This document shows, piece by piece, positions 1-7,582 of a DNA stretch of 64,000 nucleotides; positions within the stretch are counted from its first letter, which is position 1, and each line of letters opens with the position of its first letter. The notes under the pieces were generated by a model. It was not told the DNA's origin, ran no database searches, and saw only the letters and a list, made by a program, of their open reading frames with translations. Both the position numbers and the translations under genes were made by a program. The stretch spans positions 311,068 to 375,067 of the forward strand of contig JAUJOQ010000001.1 in the NCBI GenBank assembly GCA_030447725.1, given 5' to 3'. Source of the DNA: Thermoleophilaceae bacterium. GTDB lineage: Bacteria > Actinomycetota > Thermoleophilia > Solirubrobacterales > Thermoleophilaceae.

Positions 1-288
1 TGCGTAGAGCTGGTAGATGATCACCGGCAGCGCGAGCAGCACGGCGAAGTAGGCCGAGTTGGTGAGCGTGGTGGTAAAGGGCTCGGTGACCCCGAAGGTG
101 ATCGGCTCCGGGAGATTGGAGGGGAGCGGATCGTTGACGATCTCCAAGATCAGGTGGTTCTGCCACGAGCACAGCGCGAACGCGGCGAAGAACGCCGAGA
201 TGGCGATGAAGATGCGCGTGCGAAGCTCGCCGAGATGGTCGACGAGGGTGAGCCGGTCCTCGTGGTCGATGGGCCTGACGCGCGGCAC
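1..288 (-). CDS. tatC: Sec-independent translocase subunit TatC (3' part outside window)
   Basis: TatC is the polytopic receptor subunit of the twin-arginine translocase that exports folded proteins. It is not in the ORF track because the gene runs off the window's left edge; I translated the reverse strand by hand. The N-terminus reads as a cytoplasmic segment with the family motif LVDHLGELRTRI, then a first transmembrane helix and the periplasmic loop before helix 2. The start is GTG at 288, preceded by AGGAGG about 10 nt upstream. About 96 codons are visible. tatA lies directly upstream, and a Tat substrate (the Rieske protein, with an RR motif) is encoded 5 kb away. Confidence 0.9.
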   Translation of the reverse strand, partial: MPRVRPIDHEDRLTLVDHLGELRTRIFIAISAFFAAFALCSWQNHLILEIVNDPLPSNLPEPITFGVTEPFTTTLTNSAYFAVLLALPVIIYQLYA

Positions 289-322
289 GGGGTCCGCGAC
301 CTCCTATCGGCGTTGCGAGGCT

Positions 323-556
323 CTAGGAGCTCTGGCGGCCGGCGGGCGTGGCGTCGGACTTCTCGCTGCGAACCGGCTCGGCCTTCTCGCTGGCCGGAAG
401 CTCCTTGTCGTCATTCTTGCTGTCGCCGGTTACGGAGTCCTTGAACTCGCGCATCCCGCTGCCGAGCGAGCGGCCCAGGTCGGGAAGGCGCTTGGGTCCG
501 AAGATCACGAGGACGATTAGGAGGACGATGCCTATCTCTAGGGGGCCGAACGGCAT
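323..556 (-). CDS. tatA: Twin-arginine translocase subunit TatA
   Basis: TatA is the small pore-forming component of the Tat system. The 77-residue protein starts MPFGPLEIGIVL, has one N-terminal membrane helix, the FGPKRLPDLGRSLG hinge and amphipathic-helix motif, and a charged low-complexity tail. The ORF track begins 34 codons earlier, but those residues do not look like TatA. The internal ATG has an AGGAG sequence about 10 nt upstream and gives the usual family length. It lies upstream of tatC on the same strand, so the two are probably co-transcribed. TatB cannot be told from TatA by sequence here, and TatA is the better match. Confidence 0.92.
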   Translation of the reverse strand: MPFGPLEIGIVLLIVLVIFGPKRLPDLGRSLGSGMREFKDSVTGDSKNDDKELPASEKAEPVRSEKSDATPAGRQSS

Positions 557-661
557 GAGGAGGACTCCTGAAGTTTCGGGGTGGCGACTCGCACCCGGGG
601 CGGGCTGGTCGCAGACTGGATCGTAGCGTCGGTGGTTATTCGCGCCAGCTTCCGCCACGGA

Positions 662-1240
662 TCATCCCTCGCCTGAGGGTTCGAAGTTCTTGTAGAAGCG
701 GCTCGGCGTGGGCTCGACCTGGCCCTGGTACCTGCTGCCCGTGGCACCCGAGCCGTAGGGCTTCTCGACCGGCCCGTCCATGCGCATGAAGGAGATCTGG
801 CCGATCGGCATGCCCTCGTAGATGGTGATCGGCAGGTTGGCGACGTTGGACAGCTCCAGCGTGAGATTGCCCGAGAAGCCGCTGTCCACGAACCCGGCCG
901 TCGAATGGATGAGCAGGCCCAGCCGCCCGAGCGAGCTCTTGCCTTCGAGGCGGGCAACCAGGTCGTCGGGCAGCGTCACCCTCTCGAGCGTCTGCCCCAG
1001 CACGAACTCCCCCGGATGCAGGATGAAAGGCTTCCCGCCGTCCACCTCCACCAGCTCTGTGAGGCCCTCCATCGGCTCACGGACGTCGATGTAGGGGTAG
1101 CGCGAGTTGTTGAAGACCCGGAAACGACGATCCACCCGCACGTCGATGCTCGACGGCTGGATGAGCGAGGAGTCGTGGGGTTCGATCACGATCCGCCCGG
1201 CCTCGATCTCGGAGCGGATGGTGCGATCGCTGAGAACCAC
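662..1240 (-). CDS. dcd: dCTP deaminase
   Basis: Deaminates dCTP for dTTP synthesis. The 192-residue length is standard. The nucleotide-binding segment [10 protein letters not shown] (residues 100-109) and the active-site stretch TAGFVDSG (114-121) with its catalytic glutamate region (NLTLELS) are intact. Some actinobacterial members also release pyrophosphate to give dUMP directly (bifunctional Dcd-Dut type); I cannot separate the two activities by eye. It lies upstream of tatA on the same strand and is divergent from the zinc-ribbon gene. The region between them is about 110 nt and holds a GC-rich palindromic repeat. Confidence 0.93.
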   Translation of the reverse strand: MVLSDRTIRSEIEAGRIVIEPHDSSLIQPSSIDVRVDRRFRVFNNSRYPYIDVREPMEGLTELVEVDGGKPFILHPGEFVLGQTLERVTLPDDLVARLEGKSSLGRLGLLIHSTAGFVDSGFSGNLTLELSNVANLPITIYEGMPIGQISFMRMDGPVEKPYGSGATGSRYQGQVEPTPSRFYKNFEPSGEG

Positions 1241-1255
1241 TGGCGGCGCAGTGTA

Positions 1256-1297
1256 TTGACCAAAGGGGGAGGCACCGCCGCCCCCCTTGGCAACCCG
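1256..1297. repeat. GC-rich palindromic repeat, family 3 copy A
   Basis: On the minus strand this reads TTGCCAAGGGGGG, a short GC spacer, then CTCCCCCTTTGG. Similar units (TTGCCA, G-run, C-run, TTTGACC) are at 12042, 12941 and 24350. The arms can fold into a hairpin. It fills much of the gap between divergent dcd and the zinc-ribbon gene, so it might affect transcription of either, but no function can be read from the sequence. Confidence 0.6.
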
Positions 1298-1352
1298 CCC
1301 AGGCGGCGGGCATTTCGCTCAAGTCGTCCGAGGTCCTGCCGATACGGGCGGC

Positions 1353-1778
1353 ATGGAAGGCAAGGAGGAGAGAGATTCGCACTACGTGAAGCGCGTCGTG
1401 CTGCCCAGCGGCAAGACGATCGAGGTCGTCTACTTCAAGGATGCCGTGGAGCAGGACTCGAGCTTCCGCACCGTTGCGGAGCCGGACCGGGCCCTGCACG
1501 TGTGCACCGCATGCAGCTCCGCGCTCGTGTACCCCACGGGATGGGAGGAGGCGGACGGCGACCGCTGGCGCGTGCAGCTGCGTTGTCCCGACTGCGAGCA
1601 CCGAAGCGAAGGTGTCTTCTCCCAGTCCACGGTCGAGGCCTTCGACAAGGAGCTCGACGACGGCACCGATGTCCTCGCGGCCGAGCTGCGCCGACTCTGC
1701 CGGGCCAACATGGCCGAAGAGATCGACCGCTTCACGGCCGCGCTGGACTCTGGCGCGATCCTGCCCGAAGACTTCTAG
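1353..1778 (+). CDS. Small protein with four-cysteine zinc-ribbon-like motif
   Basis: I do not recognise a named family. The 141-residue protein has CTAC at 51-54 and CPDC at 78-81, two CxxC knuckles about 24 residues apart, as in a zinc ribbon. Basic and acidic segments follow, with no signal peptide or membrane helix, so a cytoplasmic role is likely. The ORF track starts 22 codons earlier; the ATG at 1353 is chosen because the upstream part lies in the palindromic repeat and reads as low-complexity Pro/Gly sequence. It converges on the polyprenyl synthase gene, and the two stop codons interlock on the same CTAG. Confidence 0.65.
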   Translation: MEGKEERDSHYVKRVVLPSGKTIEVVYFKDAVEQDSSFRTVAEPDRALHVCTACSSALVYPTGWEEADGDRWRVQLRCPDCEHRSEGVFSQSTVEAFDKELDDGTDVLAAELRRLCRANMAEEIDRFTAALDSGAILPEDF

Positions 1779-2755
1779 GCGTACCTCTCGACCACGCCGT
1801 CGGCCACCAGGTCGAGGGCCTTTCGCCGGCCGGCGGGCAGGTCGACATCGACCAAGCCCGCCTTCGCCTCGGCCACGTGGCGCAGCGCCTCCGCTCGGGC
1901 CTCTTCCAGGGCGCCGGTTGCCGCGATCCTCTCGCACAGCGCGTCCGCCTGGGGGGGTTCGGTGACGGCGGCGCGCAGATCCATCCGCTCGAGCTGCGAG
2001 TCGCGTGTACGGGCAACGATCAGGGGCAGGGTGACCGTGCCGTCGAGCAGGTCCGTGCCCCTGTGCTTGCCGGTGCGCTCGGCGGGGCCCGAGACGTCGA
2101 GAACGTCGTCGAGGACCTGAAAGGCCAGGCCGACGCGGCGGCCGAATCCGCCGAGCGCGTCCCGTGAGGCTTCCGACGCGTTGCCGAGTATCGCGCCCAG
2201 GCGGCATGCCTGCTCGAACAAGCTCGCGGTCTTGAGCTCGCAGCGCTCGAGGTAACGCTCGCTGGTCACGTCCGCCGACCAGGCGTCCGCGCGCTGCATC
2301 AGCTCGCCGCGAGCCAGGGCGGAGGACGCCGCCGACAGCGCGCGAACCGCGGCGGCGCTTCGGGTTGGGGCCAACTCGGCGAACGCGCGGGAGAAGAGGA
2401 AGTCGCCGGTCGTGGTGGCGGCGTGGCGCCCGCCGCTGGCGAACACCGTTGGTCGCCCCCGGCGCAGGGATGCCCGGTCGAGCACGTCGTCGTGCACCAG
2501 CGTGGCCATGTGCAGCAGCTCGACCGCCACGGCCGCGGCCAGCGGGGCGCCTGCGTCCGTGCCCCCACAGAGAAACACGAGCATCGGCCGCAGCCGCTTG
2601 CCGCCGGCGGCGAGCGTGCCCGAGACGTGGCCCGCCAGCTCGGCTCCGTGGCTCTCCGCAATCTCGGAGAGGCGCACCTCTGTGCGCGCCAGCCGGCGTG
2701 CCAGCTCCGGCCCGCCGGCCTCCAGAACCGAGGAGAGTTGGGCCACCGCGGTCAC
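1775..2755 (-). CDS. Polyprenyl diphosphate synthase (menaquinone side chain)
   Basis: A trans-isoprenyl diphosphate synthase of 326 residues. It has GGKRLRP near residue 51, the first aspartate-rich motif DDVLD (89-93) and the second DDVLD (216-220). These bind Mg-diphosphate during chain elongation. The ORF track extends 68 codons upstream, but that part lies inside menG in another frame. The GTG at 2755 overlaps the menG stop by 4 nt (GTGA) and fits the family's N-terminus. Being next to the menaquinone methyltransferase indicates that it makes the quinone tail (HepS/IspB-like). Chain length cannot be read reliably. Confidence 0.88.
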   Translation of the reverse strand: MTAVAQLSSVLEAGGPELARRLARTEVRLSEIAESHGAELAGHVSGTLAAGGKRLRPMLVFLCGGTDAGAPLAAAVAVELLHMATLVHDDVLDRASLRRGRPTVFASGGRHAATTTGDFLFSRAFAELAPTRSAAAVRALSAASSALARGELMQRADAWSADVTSERYLERCELKTASLFEQACRLGAILGNASEASRDALGGFGRRVGLAFQVLDDVLDVSGPAERTGKHRGTDLLDGTVTLPLIVARTRDSQLERMDLRAAVTEPPQADALCERIAATGALEEARAEALRHVAEAKAGLVDVDLPAGRRKALDLVADGVVERYA

Positions 2756-3453
2756 GGCCGGGCGGGCACCGTGCCGGCGTGGATGGCGATGATCCCGCCC
2801 GCCGTGACCAGGTAGGTCACGGCCTCGAGCCCGACCCTCGCCAATTCGCCGGCCAGCTCGTGCGGCCCCGGGAAGCGGGCCACCGAGCTCGGCAGGTACT
2901 CGTAGGCGTCGGAGTCCCCGGCCAGGCGCCCCATCGCAGGCACGACGCGGTCGAACCACAACCGAAAGAAGACCGACAGGGGCGGCCGCTGCGGCGTCGT
3001 GATCTCGAGCACCACCACCCGCCCGCCCGGGCGCGTGACGCGGGCCATCTCCGACAGCCCGCGCGTCAGGTCTGAGAAGTTGCGCGCCCCGAAGCCCACG
3101 GTGGCGGCGGCGAACTCCCCGTCGGCGTAGGGCAGCTCAAGCGCATTGCCCGGCTCGAAGCGGATGCCGGGTGCCTTGCGGCGCGCCAGCTCGAGCATGC
3201 TCTCGGAGAAGTCGGTTCCGACCACCTCGCCCTCCGGCGACACCCGGCGATCCAGCTCGACGGCCAAGTCGCCCGTGCCGGTGGCCACATCGAGCACGCG
3301 GTCGCCGGGTCCCACGCGGGCGAGATCGGCCGCGCGCGCCCGCCAGCGGTGATGCATGCCCGCGGTCATCACCGTGTTCATCCGGTCGTACACGCCGGCG
3401 ATCCGGTCGAACATCGCCTGGACCTGCTGCTCCGGCAGCGTCCCGGACGGCAC
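2752..3453 (-). CDS. menG: Demethylmenaquinone methyltransferase
   Basis: A SAM-dependent C-methyltransferase of the UbiE/MenG family that carries out the last step of menaquinone synthesis. The 233-residue protein has the SAM motif VLDVATGTGDLAVEL (53-67), the N-terminal FDRIAGVYDRMN signature, and the later GFGARNFSD and EITTPQ segments. The start is GTG at 3453. It lies 8 nt after the cytochrome subunit IV/c gene and overlaps the polyprenyl synthase gene. This is a respiratory operon, and since the organism appears to use menaquinone, MenG is a better label than UbiE. Confidence 0.92.
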   Translation of the reverse strand: MPSGTLPEQQVQAMFDRIAGVYDRMNTVMTAGMHHRWRARAADLARVGPGDRVLDVATGTGDLAVELDRRVSPEGEVVGTDFSESMLELARRKAPGIRFEPGNALELPYADGEFAAATVGFGARNFSDLTRGLSEMARVTRPGGRVVVLEITTPQRPPLSVFFRLWFDRVVPAMGRLAGDSDAYEYLPSSVARFPGPHELAGELARVGLEAVTYLVTAGGIIAIHAGTVPARP

Positions 3454-3461
3454 CCGAGGGC

Positions 3462-4229
3462 CTACTTCTGCTCGGCGTTCGCCTGCTCCGGGGGCTTGCT
3501 TTGCTCTTCGGTGGGCATTTCCTCCTTGAGGGAGGCGACGAAGCCGACGAGCTGCTCGAACTGCTCCGGGCTCTTCTCCTGCAGATCGGTGTACGGGGGC
3601 ATCGGAGCCGTCGGGTTCAACAGCGTGCGGACGATGGCGTCCCGGCCCAGGCGGTCGCCGATGTAAGTGAGGTTGGGCCCGAGCGTGTTGCCGCTCTCGC
3701 CGATCTTGTGGCAGCCGAGGCAGCCCTGGGACGCCGTCACCAACTTGCCCTCCTCATGCTGGGGGGCCACCTTCAGCTCGATCTCGGACGGCGAGCCGGC
3801 GACCGCGCCGAGAATGGTCAGGTAGGCCATCGCGACGATGGTGGCGACCGCGCCGATCATCGCGATCGGGCGCTTGAGGGGATGGCGCTCCGGGCCGAGG
3901 TCGTAGAAGGGCAGCAGGAGCAGCAGCATCAGGCAGATCGTCGGGATGCCGAGCGTGGCCATGAAGACCAGCTCCGGCGGCTTGACCACCCGCAGCAGCT
4001 CGAAGAGGAAGAAGAAGTACCACTCCGGCCGCGGCGAGTAGGTGGTTGTGGTGGGATCGGCCTTTGGACCGAGCTCGGCCCCCAGCATGACCGCCATCAG
4101 GACGATCACGCCCATGGTGATCGCCGCCATCGCGGTGTCCTTGAAGACGGCGTAGGGGAAGAACGGCTTGCCCTGGGTCTTCAGGATCGAGTACTCGCGG
4201 AGATACTCCTCCTTCTCGCGCGCGTTCAT
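3462..4229 (-). CDS. Cytochrome bc complex subunit IV fused to cytochrome c
   Basis: A 255-residue fusion. The N-terminal half resembles the C-terminal part of cytochrome b (PetD-like): about three membrane helices with the quinol-oxidation motif PEWY at 68-71. The C-terminal half is a monohaem cytochrome c domain with CLGCH at 170-174 and a likely axial Met in the APMPP segment near 209. The ORF track starts 142 codons too early; the ATG at 4229 overlaps the cytochrome b stop by 4 nt. The protein would oxidise menaquinol and pass electrons to a downstream c-type cytochrome or oxidase. The layout resembles split cytochrome b complexes of Gram-positive bacteria (QcrC type). Confidence 0.88.
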   Translation of the reverse strand: MNAREKEEYLREYSILKTQGKPFFPYAVFKDTAMAAITMGVIVLMAVMLGAELGPKADPTTTTYSPRPEWYFFFLFELLRVVKPPELVFMATLGIPTICLMLLLLLPFYDLGPERHPLKRPIAMIGAVATIVAMAYLTILGAVAGSPSEIELKVAPQHEEGKLVTASQGCLGCHKIGESGNTLGPNLTYIGDRLGRDAIVRTLLNPTAPMPPYTDLQEKSPEQFEQLVGFVASLKEEMPTEEQSKPPEQANAEQK

Positions 4230-5059
4230 ATCTCTTCCTTGGTCAGTTCCTTCTTCTCGGCCCTCAGCCAGGGTGGCGCCGTGGTGCCCAGCTTGGCCAC
4301 GAGGTAGAGGTGGGCGCCGATGAGGGCAGCGATCAGCCCCGGGATGAGCAACATGTGCAAGGCATAGAAGCGAGTGATGGTTACCGAGCTGAACTCGGCG
4401 CCGCCACGCAGGAAGTCGGCCAGGAACGGGCCGATCAGCGGGGCCGAGGCGTTGAGGTTGACCGCGACGATCGTGGCCCAGTAGGAGCGCTGGTCGAAGG
4501 GCAGCAGGTAGCCGGTGAGGCCCATGGCGAGCGTCAGCACCAACAGCACCACGCCGATCACCCAGTTCAGCTCGCGGGGATACTTGTAGGCGCCGAAGAC
4601 GAAGGTCCTGGCCATGTGCAGGAACAGCAGGACGATCATCACCGTCGAGCCCCACTTGTGCATGCCGCGCACCAGTTCGCCCGCGAAGACCTCGTTGGTG
4701 ATGTAGGACGCCGACTCGTAGGCGCGCGTGGCGTCGGGGTTGTAGTACATCGCCAGGAACACGCCTGTCACCGCCTGGGAGACGAAGGCGAACATCGTGG
4801 CCGACCCGAGCGAGTAGAACCAGTTGGTGCCCTTGGGCACCTTGCGAAAGAGGAAGCCGCGCAGGAACGGGCTCGTCCCGGTGCGCTCGTCGAGCCAGCC
4901 GATCACCTGGGCGCCGCCCTCGCCGGCACTCTCGCGCAGCTTGTCGGCCCGGCCCGGCTTGCCGTTAGGTTCCCCGATGTCCGGGGTGGGCTCCTTCTCT
5001 GAGGGACGCGGCGGCGCCGGGCGCAGGAACTTGGGCAGAGGTGGAGTGAGCTTGCTCAT
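4226..5059 (-). CDS. Cytochrome b (b6-type, N-terminal half) of the menaquinol oxidase complex
   Basis: Membrane cytochrome carrying two b haems. The 277 residues include four predicted membrane helices and a hydrophilic N-terminal tail of about 60 residues. Candidate haem ligands are His134 and His148 in one helix and His235 and His250 in another. The second pair has 14 residues between the histidines, the spacing known for b6 rather than mitochondrial-type b. The start is the ATG at 5059, overlapping the Rieske stop by 4 nt; the ORF track's earlier start lies inside that gene. It pairs with the subunit IV/c protein encoded next. Confidence 0.9.
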   Translation of the reverse strand: MSKLTPPLPKFLRPAPPRPSEKEPTPDIGEPNGKPGRADKLRESAGEGGAQVIGWLDERTGTSPFLRGFLFRKVPKGTNWFYSLGSATMFAFVSQAVTGVFLAMYYNPDATRAYESASYITNEVFAGELVRGMHKWGSTVMIVLLFLHMARTFVFGAYKYPRELNWVIGVVLLVLTLAMGLTGYLLPFDQRSYWATIVAVNLNASAPLIGPFLADFLRGGAEFSSVTITRFYALHMLLIPGLIAALIGAHLYLVAKLGTTAPPWLRAEKKELTKEEI

Positions 5060-5733
5060 GTGCTGGGCCTCGCCGGATAGAGGTATTGCCAGAGCCCGTC
5101 GAGGTGGTTCGACGGGTCGCGCGGGGAGAATCGCCTCAGCTCGGAGTTGACCGAGAAGCGCTCGCCGACCTCGACCCGCCCGTTGGTCACCCGGGCCTCG
5201 AAGCGGTCGAGCGGTCGCACTGGCGGGCCGCCGTCGACCTTGCCCTGGAAGTCGTAGATGCCGCCGTGGCACGGACACACGAAGCGCTTGGGCGCCTGGT
5301 AGTAGCGCACGGGACAGCCCAGGTGCACGCAGCGGGTGGAGAGCACCACATAGGGAATCGGGTCGCTGCCACCGTCGCTCGGGCTGGGCTTGTCACTCTC
5401 GGGGTCGAACTTGCGCACGTAGATCGTCGCCTTGCCCGCCTCCCCCACGCCGGGGTCGGTGTTGATCACCTTGGGCACGTAGGCCGTGGGGTTGAAGTCA
5501 GACTCGGGGCCCACGTCCTGCCAGCGGTCGACCGTGCCGTCGGTGAACATCGGCGCGAGGGCGAAGCCCAGCGCCGGCAGCGCGAACGCCGCGGAGGCGA
5601 TGCCGCCTGCCGCCAGCGCCCCACCGGTCATGAAGCCGCGGCGGGTCACGGTCTCCCCTTCGAACGCCCCCGGCATGCCGCGATCGGCGGTGTAGCGCGG
5701 CTTGCGGTTCTTGTCGGAGCGGTTCTCGGCCAT
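5056..5733 (-). CDS. Rieske iron-sulfur protein, Tat-exported
   Basis: Carries the [2Fe-2S] cluster that takes electrons from menaquinol. The 225-residue protein has a twin-arginine signal-anchor (RRGFMTGG at 31-38, then a hydrophobic helix). The two cluster loops are CVHLGC (135-140) and CPCHGG (153-158), which give Cys/His ligands plus the disulfide cysteines. An in-frame TGA two codons upstream fixes the ATG at 5733 as the earliest start. It is the first gene of the cytochrome operon, and the Tat genes at the window's left edge provide its export route. Confidence 0.95.
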   Translation of the reverse strand: MAENRSDKNRKPRYTADRGMPGAFEGETVTRRGFMTGGALAAGGIASAAFALPALGFALAPMFTDGTVDRWQDVGPESDFNPTAYVPKVINTDPGVGEAGKATIYVRKFDPESDKPSPSDGGSDPIPYVVLSTRCVHLGCPVRYYQAPKRFVCPCHGGIYDFQGKVDGGPPVRPLDRFEARVTNGRVEVGERFSVNSELRRFSPRDPSNHLDGLWQYLYPARPST

Positions 5734-5760
5734 CGGTCAGGGGGTGAAGGCGTCCTCCAC

Positions 5761-5789
5761 ATTCAACGCCCACTGGAGAATAGAGTCAA
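5761..5789 (-). promoter_or_regulatory. Candidate sigma-70-type promoter for the Rieske-cytochrome operon
   Basis: On the minus strand a TTGACT box is followed, after a 17-nt spacer, by TTGAAT. This is good -35/-10 spacing and lies about 30 nt upstream of the Rieske start. The 86-nt gap after the preceding small gene is the longest break between adjacent genes in this minus-strand run. Not experimentally supported. Confidence 0.5.
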
Positions 5790-5819
5790 CATGGCTACGG
5801 GTGTCACTAACGCCTGCGT

Positions 5820-6239
5820 TCATGCGCAATTGCGCTGGGATGCGCGGGCGCCGTCGCCGCCGCCCCCGGCGAGGGCGCGGGCGCTGGCCTCCCAGAGTCG
5901 CTCGGCGCGCTCAGGGCAGCGTTCGGCCTGCGCCTGGGCGGTGAGCGAGATCAGATCCGAGAGCTCCACCACGGCGGCGAGATCCCCGCACTCGGCCAGT
6001 CGCGAGAGGCCGAGCGCGTAGAGCGCATCACCGGCCAGCAGGCGCATGTCGGAGTCCATCCCCGCGAACGCGCGAGGCGTGGCGTAGTGCATCAGGTAGC
6101 CCTCGTAAACCGCCTCGAGCACGAACAGCCGGTCGGGGTCCGCGCCCGCGAAATCGAACCGATCCGGTCCGATGTCGGACTTGGCGTGGGCGGCCAGGCT
6201 GGGCTCGACGGCGTCCACCACCGCGGCGAGCGCGCTCAC
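5820..6239 (-). CDS. Conserved-looking small helical protein of unknown function
   Basis: I do not recognise the family. The 139-residue product is Ala/Leu/Glu rich and probably mostly helical, with no membrane segment or metal motif. Its GTG start overlaps the hemL stop by 4 nt, so it is translationally coupled to the haem genes, and it precedes the cytochrome operon. The C-terminal 15 residues are Gly/Arg-rich low complexity. A role linked to haem or respiration is suggested only by position. Confidence 0.6.
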   Translation of the reverse strand: MSALAAVVDAVEPSLAAHAKSDIGPDRFDFAGADPDRLFVLEAVYEGYLMHYATPRAFAGMDSDMRLLAGDALYALGLSRLAECGDLAAVVELSDLISLTAQAQAERCPERAERLWEASARALAGGGGDGARASQRNCA

Positions 6240-7582
6240 CGCGCCACCTCCGCGAACGCTTCAGCGGCGGCAGCGAGCGTCCGCTCCACGTGTGCGTCGG
6301 TGTGGGCAAGCGAGGGAAACCACGTCTCGAATTGCGACGGCGGCAGGTACACGCCGCGCTTCAGCAGAGCGCGGCAGAAGCCCGCGTGGGCGTCGGTGTC
6401 GCACGCCTTCGCGTCGGCGTAGCTCGCCACGGGACCGTCGTGGAAGAAGACGGTGAGCAGGCCGGTCGTGCAGGCGACATGGACCGGCACGCCGGCCGCC
6501 GCGGCCACGTCACGCAGGCCGCTCGCCAGGGCTTCGGCCACCGCGGTCAGTCGGTCGTAGGCGGCCTCGTCGAGCAACTCGAGCGTCGCGAGGCCGGCCG
6601 CGGTGGCCAGCGGGTTTCCCGACAAGGTGCCCGCCTGGTAGACGTCGCCCGCCGGCGCCACACGGTTCATCAGCTCCCGAGAGCCGGCGTAGGCCGCTGC
6701 CGGGACTCCGCCGCCGATCACCTTGCCCATGATCGTCAGGTCCGGTGTCACGCCCTCGCGCTCCTGGGCGCCTCCCCTCGCCACCCGAAAGCCCGAGATC
6801 ACCTCGTCGAACACCAGCAGGGCGCCCGAGCGGTCGGCCTGGTCGCGCAGGAAGGCGAGAAAGCCCTCGGCGGGCAGCACGAGGCCCATGTTGGCCGGGT
6901 AGGGCTCGGCGAGAATGGCCGCGAAATCGGACTCGCTCAGCGCGCGCTCGACGGCCTGGCGATCGTTCCATCCCACGATGGTCGTCGCGGCGACCTGGGC
7001 GGCCGGAACGCCGGGCGAAGCGGGGATGCCTGCCGTGGCCAGGCCGGAGCCGGCCTCCGCCAGCAGCCCGTCCACGTGGCCGTGGTAGGCGCCGGCAAAC
7101 TTGAGCAGCCTGTCGCGACCCGTCGCGGCGCGGGCGAGGCGGATGGCGCTCATAGCGGCCTCGGTCCCGGAGTTGACCATGCGCACCATCTCGGCGCCGG
7201 GCACCCGCTCGCAGATCGCCGCCGCCACCTCGACCTCGGCCTCCGTGGGAGCGCCGAAGCTCGTGCCCTTGCCGGCGGCGGCGGCCACCGCCTCCACCAC
7301 CGCGGGGTGGGCGTGGCCCGCGATCAGCGGGCCCCACGAGAGCATCCAGTCGACGTAATGGTTGCCGTCGACGTCGAACACCTCGGCGCCCTCGCCGCGG
7401 GATACGAAGATCGGTTCGCGTCCGATCGAGCCCATCGCCCGCACGGGAGAGTTGACCCCGCCGGGAAGGAGCTCCAGCGCGCGGGCGTACAGCTCCTGCG
7501 ACCGGGCGTCCCTCAGAGGCGGGTCCGGCGGACGGCGTTCCCCCGGCGGGGGTCCGAGGGCAGAGCCCCCGGAGGCATTCAC
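6236..7582 (-). CDS. hemL: Glutamate-1-semialdehyde 2,1-aminomutase
   Basis: A PLP enzyme converting glutamate-1-semialdehyde to 5-aminolevulinate, the C5-pathway entry to tetrapyrroles. The 448-residue protein has the substrate/PLP segments PGGVNSPVRA, NSGTEAAMSAIR and FDEVISGFRV, and the Schiff-base lysine at about 287 in TIMGKVIGGG. The GTG start at 7582 overlaps the ahbAB-like stop by 4 nt. The ORF track's much earlier start lies inside that gene. Residues 2-20 are encoded by a GC-rich palindrome and form an unusual Gly/Pro extension before the normal N-terminus. Confidence 0.95.
   Translation of the reverse strand: MNASGGSALGPPPGERRPPDPPLRDARSQELYARALELLPGGVNSPVRAMGSIGREPIFVSRGEGAEVFDVDGNHYVDWMLSWGPLIAGHAHPAVVEAVAAAAGKGTSFGAPTEAEVEVAAAICERVPGAEMVRMVNSGTEAAMSAIRLARAATGRDRLLKFAGAYHGHVDGLLAEAGSGLATAGIPASPGVPAAQVAATTIVGWNDRQAVERALSESDFAAILAEPYPANMGLVLPAEGFLAFLRDQADRSGALLVFDEVISGFRVARGGAQEREGVTPDLTIMGKVIGGGVPAAAYAGSRELMNRVAPAGDVYQAGTLSGNPLATAAGLATLELLDEAAYDRLTAVAEALASGLRDVAAAAGVPVHVACTTGLLTVFFHDGPVASYADAKACDTDAHAGFCRALLKRGVYLPPSQFETWFPSLAHTDAHVERTLAAAAEAFAEVAR
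7538..7575. repeat. GC palindrome forming the hemL N-terminus
   Basis: Runs of CCCCC, GGGGG and CCCCC are separated by short spacers, so the strand can fold in alternative ways (CCCCCGGCGGGGG, or GGGGG with the following CCCCC). It encodes the first residues of HemL after the start and lies immediately downstream of the ahbAB-like stop codon. Confidence 0.55.

Noticed and set aside
905-2167. 420-codon plus-strand ORF over dcd and polyprenyl synthase
   Set aside because: Antisense to well-supported genes and made of Arg/Ala/Pro-rich sequence without motifs.
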